Shown piece after piece: positions 15,619 through 22,216 of a DNA stretch of 44,475 nucleotides (the stretch's first letter is position 1; every line of letters begins with the position of its first letter). Made by a program: the position numbers and the translations under genes. The DNA comes from Candidatus Omnitrophica bacterium UBA6233 (GTDB lineage: Bacteria > Omnitrophota > Gorgyraeia > Gygaellales > Profunditerraquicolaceae), in contig DJWJ01000021.1 in NCBI GenBank assembly GCA_002440965.1, positions 1 through 44,475 on the forward strand, given 5' to 3'. Below the pieces are notes generated by a model. The model had not been told where the DNA came from and did no database searches. It was given only the letters and a program-made list of their open reading frames with translations.

Positions 15619-17697
15619 TCAAGCAGCTTCAGCCTGTTTTTTGCTCAGGTTGATCCTGCCCAATTCATCTATACCGATGACCTTAACCTTGATTTCATCG
15701 CCAATCTTAACTACTTCTTCAACATTTTTGACGAATTTATCCGAGAGCTCAGAAACGTGGACTAAGCCTTCTTTACGCGGAGCAATCTCGCAGAATGCGC
15801 CGAAAGCCATAATCCGCTTTACTTTAGCTATATACACGCGGCCGACTTCCACATCATCAGTAATAGCCTTAATCATCTTGATTGCCGCCTCAGACTTAGC
15901 AGCATCGGTTGAACCGACCAAAACAGTCCCGTCATCTTCAATATCGACACTTGCCCCGGTTGCGGCTATAATGGCTTTAATGTTTTTACCGCCGGGGCCG
16001 ATCAATTCGCCGATCTTTTCAGTATTGATCTTAAGCACATCGATACGCGGAGCATAAATCGATAATTCCTGCCGGGGAGCAGTTAAAGCCGCGCTCATTT
16101 TATCCAGAATAAATAGCCTTCCTTCAGTGGCCTGGGCCAAACATTTCTCAAGCAAAGGTATGCCAATTCCGTCGATCTTTAAATCCAATTGAACAGCGGT
16201 AACACCTTTTCTGGTGCCAGCTACTTTAAAGTCCATATCGCCAAAATGATCCTCCAGCCCAGCTATATCCGTCAAGATAAGTTCCTTTTCTCCTTCTTTT
16301 ATCAAACCCAGGGCGATTCCGGCAACTGTATCTTTTATCGGGACTCCCGCGTCCATCAATGACAAGGAAGAAGCACAGACCGTAGCCATACTTGATGAAC
16401 CGTTTGATTCCAAAATCTCGGAAACTACCCTAATCGTATAAGGAAATTTTTCTTTGGAAGGAATTACAGCCAACAGGGATTTTTCCGCCAGCGCTCCGTG
16501 GCCAATCTCGCGTCTTCCCGGACCGCGCACCGGCCCAGTTTCACCTACGCTAAAAGGCGGAAAAGTATAATGCAGCATAAAAGACTTGGATTTTTCACCC
16601 TCCAAAGCTTCAACTGTTTGCTCATCTTCACCTGTGCCTAAAGTTGTAACCGCCAAACTCTGGGTTTGGCCGCGGGTAAACAAAGCTGAACCGTGCGTTC
16701 TCGGAAGAACCGAGACATCACAGGTAATCTGACGAATCTCTTTCAGCGCTCTTCCGTCAACCCGGACATTCTCGGTAACTATCTTATTCCTTACCTGGTG
16801 TTTTTCAATTTCTGCAAGCGCCATCTTGATGTCATCGGCAACAAAACCTTCCTGCGTTAACTTTTCCTCCAACTCTTTAGCCAACAGATGCACAGCCTCT
16901 TCGCGCTCTTCTTTTTTACCTAATTTATAAACCTCATTTAATTTAGCAGTGGCTAATTCTTCAACTTTAACCATTAAATCCGCAGCTACTGTTTTAAATT
17001 CTATCTTTGCTTTGGGCTTGCCATATTTAGAGATAAACTCCTCCTGCATATGGATAAGCTCTTTAAGATGAGTATAACCGAATTTAACTGCATCCAGGTA
17101 ATCCGCCTCAGAAACCTCTTTAGCCTTTGACTCAAGCATTACCACGCCATTCTTATTAGCGGCAATGACTACCTCTAAATCCGAATTCTCCCATTCAGCG
17201 TAAGTAGGATTGATTATCAGTTCATTGTTCACTCTGGCAACACGGCAACAGACAAGCGGACCGTTAAAAGGAATATCGGAGATGCCTAATGCGACGGAGG
17301 CGCCATTAACAGCTAAAACATCGGGATCGTTTTCTCCGTCACTGGACAAAACCATCGCCATAACCTGCACGTCATTTAAGAAACCATCCGGAAAAAGAGG
17401 CCGGATAGGGCGATCAATCAGGCGAGAAGTTAGAATCTCGCTCTCCGAAGGCCTGCCTTCTCTCTTAAAGAACCCTCCGGGTATACGTCCGGCTGCGTAA
17501 GTCTTTTCCTGATATTCTACGGTTAAAGGAAAGAAATCCCTGCCCTCTTTGATTTCGCGGGACATACAAGCAGTAACCAATACCACGGTTCCGCCGTAAC
17601 TAATGGTTACGGAACCATTGGCTTGCTTGGCAATCTTGCCTGTTCCAAGGATTAAATCATTCCTGCCAAACTTAAATTTTAAGGTATTATTCTGCAT
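15619..17697 (-). CDS. pnp: Polyribonucleotide nucleotidyltransferase
   Basis: 692 residues: two RNase PH domains (1-220 and about 305-540) separated by a helical domain, then a KH domain (IGELIGPGGKNIKAI near 560) and an S1 domain (VYIAKVKRIMAFGAFCEI, HVSELS). It performs phosphorolytic 3'-5' RNA decay. The rpsO-pnp order is highly conserved in bacteria. The phosphate and catalytic motifs GRRE.GHGALAE are intact near 395-405. Confidence 0.97.
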   Translation of the reverse strand: MQNNTLKFKFGRNDLILGTGKIAKQANGSVTISYGGTVVLVTACMSREIKEGRDFFPLTVEYQEKTYAAGRIPGGFFKREGRPSESEILTSRLIDRPIRPLFPDGFLNDVQVMAMVLSSDGENDPDVLAVNGASVALGISDIPFNGPLVCCRVARVNNELIINPTYAEWENSDLEVVIAANKNGVVMLESKAKEVSEADYLDAVKFGYTHLKELIHMQEEFISKYGKPKAKIEFKTVAADLMVKVEELATAKLNEVYKLGKKEEREEAVHLLAKELEEKLTQEGFVADDIKMALAEIEKHQVRNKIVTENVRVDGRALKEIRQITCDVSVLPRTHGSALFTRGQTQSLAVTTLGTGEDEQTVEALEGEKSKSFMLHYTFPPFSVGETGPVRGPGRREIGHGALAEKSLLAVIPSKEKFPYTIRVVSEILESNGSSSMATVCASSLSLMDAGVPIKDTVAGIALGLIKEGEKELILTDIAGLEDHFGDMDFKVAGTRKGVTAVQLDLKIDGIGIPLLEKCLAQATEGRLFILDKMSAALTAPRQELSIYAPRIDVLKINTEKIGELIGPGGKNIKAIIAATGASVDIEDDGTVLVGSTDAAKSEAAIKMIKAITDDVEVGRVYIAKVKRIMAFGAFCEIAPRKEGLVHVSELSDKFVKNVEEVVKIGDEIKVKVIGIDELGRINLSKKQAEAA

Positions 17698-17724
17698 AAT
17701 AATATTTTAGGATGAAACCTCGAT

Positions 17725-17994
17725 TTATTTTCTCAAGGAAAGTTTTCCCAGAACCTGTTCGTACTTCTTGGAATCTTTCTTTTTGAGATAGTTGAGGAGC
17801 CTGCGGCGCGTGCCTACTAGCGAAAGCAATCCGCGGCGAGAATGGAAATCTTTTTTATGGAGCTTAAAATGGCCTCCTAATAGATTAATCCTCTCAGTCA
17901 AAATCGCAATCTGAACCTCAGCTGAGCCGGTATCTCTGGCATTAACCTTAAATTCTTCGATAATCTTAGCTTTTTTTTCTTTGACCAAAACCAA
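17725..17994 (-). CDS. rpsO: 30S ribosomal protein S15
   Basis: 89 residues, the usual S15 length, with ARDTGSAEVQIAILTERI and HKKDFHSRRGLLSLVGTRRRLL. The start is TTG at 17994, because GGAGGTGAG lies 9 bases upstream and there is no ATG near the conserved N-terminus. S15 binds the central domain of 16S rRNA. It is transcribed from the consensus promoter at 18026-18054 together with pnp. Confidence 0.96.
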   Translation of the reverse strand: MVLVKEKKAKIIEEFKVNARDTGSAEVQIAILTERINLLGGHFKLHKKDFHSRRGLLSLVGTRRRLLNYLKKKDSKKYEQVLGKLSLRK

Positions 17995-18025
17995 ACTTAC
18001 TCACCTCCTCTGCATTTAGACTTAT

Positions 18026-18054
18026 ATTATACGACATTTCAGCCGTTAAGTCAA
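18026..18054 (-). promoter_or_regulatory. rpsO-pnp promoter
   Basis: Minus strand TTGACT (18054-18049), 17-base spacer, TATAAT (18031-18026). The start at about 18019 gives a leader of about 25 bases containing GGAGG, unlike the leaderless genes elsewhere in the window. Confidence 0.85.
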
Positions 18055-18063
18055 TCAGTTCGC

Positions 18064-18192
18064 TTATTTATTTTTATCAAGCACTTCTTTAATTTTATCC
18101 AGTTTATTCAATACTAGTACAGTAAAAACCACAAACCAAATAGTTAAACCCAAAGATATGAGCCCGCCTATTAAACTTATTCCGCTTGACAT
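18064..18192 (-). CDS. Small single-pass membrane protein, 42 residues
   Basis: Not recognised. The 42 residues start MSSGISLIGGLISLGL, form one hydrophobic helix (about 5-28, including IWFVVFTVLVL) and end in a charged tail, KLDKIKEVLDKNK. AGGAGG stands 6 bases before the ATG at 18192; an ATG two codons earlier is too close to it. A perfect TATAAT lies at 18218-18213 with a weak TTTGCT -35 at 18241-18236, so it may have its own promoter. It ends just before the rpsO promoter. The reading frame, Shine-Dalgarno sequence and membrane-plus-charged-tail design support a real gene. Confidence 0.7.
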   Translation of the reverse strand: MSSGISLIGGLISLGLTIWFVVFTVLVLNKLDKIKEVLDKNK

Positions 18193-18212
18193 ATACATCC
18201 TCCTGCTTAACT

Positions 18213-18241
18213 ATTATATTAGCATAAGAGCTGAAAGCAAA
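18213..18241 (-). promoter_or_regulatory. Possible promoter of the 42-residue gene
   Basis: Minus strand TATAAT (18218-18213) with TTTGCT (18241-18236) 17 bases upstream. The -10 is perfect and the -35 poor. The start at about 18206 would leave a 14-base leader holding AGGAGG. Confidence 0.45.
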
Positions 18242-18249
18242 CAACAACT

Positions 18250-18411
18250 TTATTGTTTTGCCTGCTGCTCCTCTACAAACTTCTTAATCTCCTCAAGATT
18301 TTCCAAGATTAACCGGGCCTTGCTTAACCCGAATGAAAACGGATACTGGTCATTTTCATCCCTCTTTATAGTCAAAACCGGCTTACCTTTAAATTCGCCT
18401 CTCTCAACCAT
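18250..18411 (-). CDS. Conserved-looking small protein, 53 residues, FPFSFG-type
   Basis: 53 residues without cysteine or membrane segment. It has a short beta-like start (GKPVLTIKRDEN), then YPFSFGLSKARLILENL and a helical end EEIKKFVEEQQ. I recall similar short proteins with a (F/Y)PFSFG...KA(K/R)LILEN pattern in candidate-phylum genomes, without known function. The ATG at 18411 follows AAGGAGG. Directly upstream is copy A of the structured leader. The opposite strand is also open for 86 codons here, but codon pattern and Shine-Dalgarno sequence favour the minus strand. Confidence 0.8.
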   Translation of the reverse strand: MVERGEFKGKPVLTIKRDENDQYPFSFGLSKARLILENLEEIKKFVEEQQAKQ

Positions 18412-18419
18412 TTTTTAGC

Positions 18420-18482
18420 CTCCTTAAACAAACGTTGCCTCCGGCGTATAACGTTTGTTTAACTCCGCGCTATGCGCGGAGT
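18420..18482 (-). ncRNA. Structured two-helix leader, copy A
   Basis: Minus strand: helix 1 ACTCCGCGC-ATA-GCGCGGAGT (18482-18462), directly followed by helix 2 TTAAACAAACGTT / AACGTTTGTTTAA (13 perfect pairs, 18462-18450 and 18436-18424). The loop is ATACGCCGGAGGC. The 3' arm of helix 2 runs straight into AAGGAGG of the 53-residue gene. Same design as copies B and C. Confidence 0.75.
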
Positions 18483-18579
18483 CTTTGTTATTATTTACTC
18501 TTGCCGCCTACTGCTTATTCTCTGCCTTCTGGTATAAGGGATTTATTGTAGCGTAAAAATAAATTAATACAATTACTAT

Positions 18580-18747
18580 TTAACGAACTTCTTTTTTATT
18601 AGTCCTGCGCAGAGCCTTAACCATACGTTCGTGCGCCTCCTGCGGCGTACTCCCTTCGGTAAGATGTTCGCAGCAAACCGCAGCATATCCCTTGCGGTTT
18701 TTAATCCCGAAAATAGCTACCTTTAGATGGCCTATTTTTGCCTCCAT
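18580..18747 (-). CDS. Small HicB-like protein, 55 residues
   Basis: 55 residues: MEAKIGHLKVAIFGIKNRKG, then YAAVCCEHLTEGSTPQEAHERM and a basic helical tail. The middle follows the pattern of HicB/UPF0150 antitoxin-like domains (strand, GY.A.C, then an 'S-G-x-T-x-x-E-A' turn and helix), so a partial RNase H-like fold is likely by pattern only; no HicA toxin gene is adjacent. The ATG at 18747 follows AGGAGG by 5 bases. Copy B of the structured leader is directly upstream, between this gene and the uvrD-like stop. The 97 bases between its stop and copy A hold nothing I recognise. Confidence 0.78.
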   Translation of the reverse strand: MEAKIGHLKVAIFGIKNRKGYAAVCCEHLTEGSTPQEAHERMVKALRRTNKKEVR

Positions 18748-18752
18748 ACTCA

Positions 18753-18816
18753 CCTCCTTAAATAAGCGCTGCCTCCGTCGTTTAACGCTTATTTAACTCC
18801 GCACATAGCGCGGAGG
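18753..18816 (-). ncRNA. Structured two-helix leader, copy B
   Basis: Minus strand: helix 1 CTCCGCGC-TAT-GTGCGGAG (18815-18797), abutting helix 2 TTAAATAAGCGTT / AGCGCTTATTTAA (18796-18784 and 18770-18758; 13 pairs, one G-U). The loop is AAACGACGGAGGC, nearly the same as in copy A although the stem differs. It ends against AAGGAGG of the 55-residue gene and starts 7 bases after the helicase stop codon. Confidence 0.75.
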
Positions 18817-18822
18817 TTTGTT

Positions 18823-21729
18823 TTACCGCATCTTGGCAAATGGACAAATCTGACTATAAGCGCAATAACTACACGCCATATACGCAGGCGTAGCCTCAAA
18901 ATCCTGCTTACGAATGCCTCTAGCGACTTCTCTTATCTTTAACTTAATTATATCCAAATCTTCATCTTTAATTTTGTGGCTTCCAATAAGACCTGATTCA
19001 AGGAAATAAAGTTCTACCCGATTAGGCAGCTTCCCGAAAATATTCTGATAAGCCAAAGAATAAAGCGCCAATTGCAGGTTTTCGGCGACTTTTTTATCCG
19101 CAACCTTCTGGGCCTTAACTTCTGAAGTCTTGAAATCAACGATTGCCACTTCCGCATCAATCTCGTCAACCCGGTCAAACCTGCCGGTAATTTTATTGCC
19201 TTCAAACATAAATGAAAAGTCTTTTTCAATAAATTTTGGAGGCGAAGAACTTTCTTCTTTATGAAAAAAACGGCTTAATGCGGCTGTGCCCACCCGAAAA
19301 CGTTCCTCTTGATGCGCCTTGTCCAAAAACCCCTGCGGATCAAAACTTAGCTTAAAAATATTTAAAAGATCGCTTAATTCTATCTTTTTTCCGGCTAAAC
19401 GATACTGGTAGAATTTGGTTACCGCATCGTGCATTGCCCGGCCGTAAATGACCGTATGGTGCTCCATAATCGGTACGCGCAGGATATTTACGTATTTATA
19501 TTTAAGCGGACAAGTTAGATAATCATCAATTTGATAATACGTCAGGTGAACAGGCAAATCTTCATTAAGCTTCTTAACTGCTGACTTAACTGAATCTTTT
19601 TTAGGAGCAAAGCGTTGGATCGCCTCAAGGCTGCTGGATTTTTTCTTTTCTTTTTCTTTAGTTTCAGCGCCCAACACTTCAAAAACAAACTGGCTTACCT
19701 TGCGCAAACGCTTACCTCCGTAATCTTCGGCGCTAGTCAAATATAGCTCTTCTTTGGCGCGGGTTAAGCCCACATAAAAGAGCCTGCGCTCTTCCTGAAT
19801 ATGAAAATCTCCCGTGGGTAAAACTTCCTTGATTAAAGAATCCGGAAGCTCGATCGATTGTGAGCGTCGCGGCCAGGGAAAACGGCCCTGCACAAGGCTG
19901 ACTAAAAACACAACTCTAAATTCCAAACCTTTAGCCTTATGAATAGTCAGAATATTTACTGCGTCAGTATCCAAATCCGCTTCGGCTGTCGGAGGGTCAT
20001 CGCCGGCTTCGATTAATAAATTGAGGTAATTCACAAAACTAATCACCCGATCCTCTTTTGCCACAAGTTCAAAATCGCGAACATTATTAAAAAACCTGGC
20101 GATATTCTGGATTTTGGTTTCATTCTCCAGGTTTTGGACCGAGGTTAATTTTTTGAGATAACCTGTATCAGTTAAAAATGCGTAAAGCAGCCTGCCGGTT
20201 GTCTCTTCCCGGGAAATTTCAAGGAATTTTTCCAAATCCGCCAAGATTTCTTCTGTTTTTTTGCGGCTATCTTCTCCTACTCCTTTTAATTCTTCTATCG
20301 ACCCTAATTCCTTAAAAACAGCGTGCAGCGGTTTGTTCCTGCGCCGGGCATAATGGCTGCAAATGTTAAGATCAACCAAATTTAATTTGTATATTTCGGA
20401 ACTGACTAAATAATACAGACTTAGAGAATCGGATAAATTCGCCACAACTCTTAAGAAATTAATACAGAACTTTACCTCTTCCCTGGAATAAAGCCCCTGA
20501 TTTCCGCTAAATTGCCACGGGATATCCTCTAAATTAAGCGCCTGAATAAAGGATTCAGCATCGGAATTGGCCCGCACAAGAATCGCAAAATCATTGTATT
20601 TGAAATTTCCGGATTTGACTTTATCTTTAATAATCTTAGCTACATTATCCGCTTCAGTAGAAACAGTATCAAAATGCAAATGTATCAGCTTGTTTCCCTC
20701 TTTTGAAACCCCGAGCAAATGCTTATTTATATTTGCCTTAACTTCAAAACGTTCCGGATTATTATTCTGAATCAGTTGATAAGCAGAATCAAGAATAGGT
20801 TGTGTCGAGCGGTAATTCCGCACGATACTTACACTTTTACCATTTGGAAAATCGCGCATAAAACTCACCAGATTGGAATATGCTGCGCCGCGGAACCTAT
20901 AGATACATTGGTCATCATCTCCACAAACATTTATATTCCTGTTTTCCTTAGTGATTAACTTGACCAGCTGGTATTGCGCAAAATTAGTATCCTGAAATTC
21001 ATCAACCAAAACGTATTTAAATTGCTGCTGGTATTTCTTCAGAATTGCCGGATGCTGTCGCAAAAGATTCAAAGCCAGATAAAACTGATTGCCAAAATCA
21101 AGCAAACCTTCCTTAGCTAAAAGCTCCTGATACTTAGCATAGGCATAAGCAACTTCTGCCTGCTGAATAGCTTCTTCCTTAATAGCTAAATCATCGGGGT
21201 TCTCTTTGGCTTTTAAACTTAATTCCTGGGCAAATTCTATATATTCTTCCGGCGAGATATCTTCATCTTTAGCCCGGCTAAAAAGCCGGATTAAGGCTTC
21301 AATGAAACGCGTGGGATCGGCCAGCGGACGGAAATAATCCAAATTAAACTCGAAAATATGCTCGCGAAAAAATACTGCGGCTTCGCTTTGGGTCAAAACT
21401 TTAAAATCCGGATTTAGACCGGCAATAAGAGCGTTTTCCCGCAGGAGTTTATCGCCAAAGGCATGAAAAGTCGAAATCCAAATATCTGTATAGCCGTAAG
21501 GAACCAATTCATCCACCCTATCCTGCATTTGACGGGCAGCTTTATCCGTAAAGGTAAGCGCCAAAACTTCATTGGTCTGACATAAGCCTTCGGACAATAA
21601 CCAGGCAATCCGGCGCGTAATAACCGTGGTTTTGCCTGTTCCAGCTCCGGCTATAATCAAAAGCGGCCCTTGCTTATGCGTAACCGCCTCTTGCTGTTCC
21701 TTATTTAATCCTTCTAAGATATTATTCAT
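18823..21729 (-). CDS. UvrD/PcrA-type helicase fused to a PD-(D/E)XK nuclease with Fe-S-type cysteines
   Basis: 968 residues from the ATG at 21729; the frame opens at 21789 but the family start is LNKEQQEAVTH. Helicase motifs: GAGTGKTT (Walker A), VDEFQDTN (Walker B), NYRS and VGLTRAKEELYL (motif VI). From about residue 715 a RecB/AddB-like nuclease follows: HDAVTKFY, GRFDRVDE and VAIVDFKTS supply the metal and catalytic residues. A cysteine in TCPLKYKY plus CSYCAYSQIC near the C-terminus gives the four-cysteine iron-staple pattern seen in AddB and Cas4. It probably works in double-strand break processing as a one-chain helicase-nuclease; no addA/addB partner is in the window. Confidence 0.9.
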   Translation of the reverse strand: MNNILEGLNKEQQEAVTHKQGPLLIIAGAGTGKTTVITRRIAWLLSEGLCQTNEVLALTFTDKAARQMQDRVDELVPYGYTDIWISTFHAFGDKLLRENALIAGLNPDFKVLTQSEAAVFFREHIFEFNLDYFRPLADPTRFIEALIRLFSRAKDEDISPEEYIEFAQELSLKAKENPDDLAIKEEAIQQAEVAYAYAKYQELLAKEGLLDFGNQFYLALNLLRQHPAILKKYQQQFKYVLVDEFQDTNFAQYQLVKLITKENRNINVCGDDDQCIYRFRGAAYSNLVSFMRDFPNGKSVSIVRNYRSTQPILDSAYQLIQNNNPERFEVKANINKHLLGVSKEGNKLIHLHFDTVSTEADNVAKIIKDKVKSGNFKYNDFAILVRANSDAESFIQALNLEDIPWQFSGNQGLYSREEVKFCINFLRVVANLSDSLSLYYLVSSEIYKLNLVDLNICSHYARRRNKPLHAVFKELGSIEELKGVGEDSRKKTEEILADLEKFLEISREETTGRLLYAFLTDTGYLKKLTSVQNLENETKIQNIARFFNNVRDFELVAKEDRVISFVNYLNLLIEAGDDPPTAEADLDTDAVNILTIHKAKGLEFRVVFLVSLVQGRFPWPRRSQSIELPDSLIKEVLPTGDFHIQEERRLFYVGLTRAKEELYLTSAEDYGGKRLRKVSQFVFEVLGAETKEKEKKKSSSLEAIQRFAPKKDSVKSAVKKLNEDLPVHLTYYQIDDYLTCPLKYKYVNILRVPIMEHHTVIYGRAMHDAVTKFYQYRLAGKKIELSDLLNIFKLSFDPQGFLDKAHQEERFRVGTAALSRFFHKEESSSPPKFIEKDFSFMFEGNKITGRFDRVDEIDAEVAIVDFKTSEVKAQKVADKKVAENLQLALYSLAYQNIFGKLPNRVELYFLESGLIGSHKIKDEDLDIIKLKIREVARGIRKQDFEATPAYMACSYCAYSQICPFAKMR

Positions 21730-21745
21730 ATTATTCAACTTAAGA

Positions 21746-21825
21746 GAGTAAATAGTAGTTAGCAGGTAGTATTTAGGGTAATCCTGCATCTACATACTAA
21801 CTACTACTACCTACTATCTGCCCTC
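21746..21825. repeat. Intergenic inverted repeat rich in TAGTAG words
   Basis: AGTAAATAGTAGTTAGCAGG on the left is partly complementary to ACTACTACTACCTACTATCT on the right, around a TCCTGCA centre. The imperfect arms would form a long AT-rich hairpin. It lies in the divergent gap between the helicase-nuclease gene and the rpmB promoter. Confidence 0.6.
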
Positions 21826-21848
21826 TATTATGCTTTTTATATTCTATC

Positions 21849-21876
21849 TTGACAATACTTAAAATTCAAGTATACT
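21849..21876 (+). promoter_or_regulatory. rpmB promoter
   Basis: TTGACA (21849-21854), 16-base spacer, TATACT (21871-21876). The start at about 21883 gives a leader of about 97 bases that includes copy C of the structured element. The long leader contrasts with the short or absent leaders of several other genes here. Confidence 0.8.
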
Positions 21877-21912
21877 TATCTAACATTAAAGCGGTAATTT
21901 TAATAATATATA

Positions 21913-21973
21913 CCCCTCGCAGCGCTCGGGGTTAATTAACGCTAAACGCGGTGGCAGCGTTAATTAAGAGGTG
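21913..21973 (+). ncRNA. Structured two-helix leader, copy C (rpmB)
   Basis: Helix 1 lies within CCCCTCGCAGCGCTCGGGG (21913-21931), closed by four C-G pairs. It abuts helix 2 TTAATTAACGCT / AGCGTTAATTAA (12 perfect pairs, 21932-21943 and 21956-21967). The loop is AAACGCGGTGGC. The SD GAGGTG follows at once (21968-21973). It is on the other strand from copies A and B and has a different stem sequence but the same loop theme. Confidence 0.75.
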
Positions 21974-21979
21974 ATAAAA

Positions 21980-22207
21980 ATGCTTAAAAAATGTGCTTTA
22001 TGCGGAAAAGGCGAACTTAAAGGTAAAACTGTTACGCGCAAAGGCCAATATAAAGCCAAAGGCGGAACAGGTTCCAAGATTAGCCGCTGGACTATGCGCA
22101 AATTCCTCCCCAATCTACAGTCAATGACCATTCTCATTGGAGGACGCTCGAAAAAAGTTTACGTGTGCGCAAAATGTATCAAAAAAGGCGCTTTTAAGAA
22201 AGCTTAA
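21980..22207 (+). CDS. rpmB: 50S ribosomal protein L28
   Basis: 75 residues. N-terminal MLKKCALCGKG and C-terminal VYVCAKCIKKGA carry the two CxxC pairs of a zinc-binding L28; RRx-type core seen as WTMRKFLPNLQSMTILIGGRSKKV. The start at 21980 is chosen because GAGGTGA lies six bases upstream; the in-frame GTG at 21971 is part of that Shine-Dalgarno sequence. Internal GTGSKISRWTM is longer than in E. coli L28. It is transcribed alone and its mRNA begins with the structured leader. Confidence 0.92.
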   Translation: MLKKCALCGKGELKGKTVTRKGQYKAKGGTGSKISRWTMRKFLPNLQSMTILIGGRSKKVYVCAKCIKKGAFKKA

Positions 22208-22216
22208 CTTTCCAGT

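Noticed and set aside
18158..18418. Plus-strand frame of 86 codons over the small-gene region
   Set aside because: The minus-strand 53- and 42-residue genes have Shine-Dalgarno sequences and sensible composition; the plus frame has neither.
18424..18462. Integron attC-like or terminator hairpin
   Set aside because: There are no core-site GTTRRRY/RYYYAAC ends, no cassette series and no T-tract after the hairpins in the direction of the genes.
21944..21960. T-box-like GGTGGCA...GCG in leader copy C
   Set aside because: The word resembles the T-box antiterminator, but there is no stem I/specifier region, the element is about 60 bases, and copies A and B do not keep the word.
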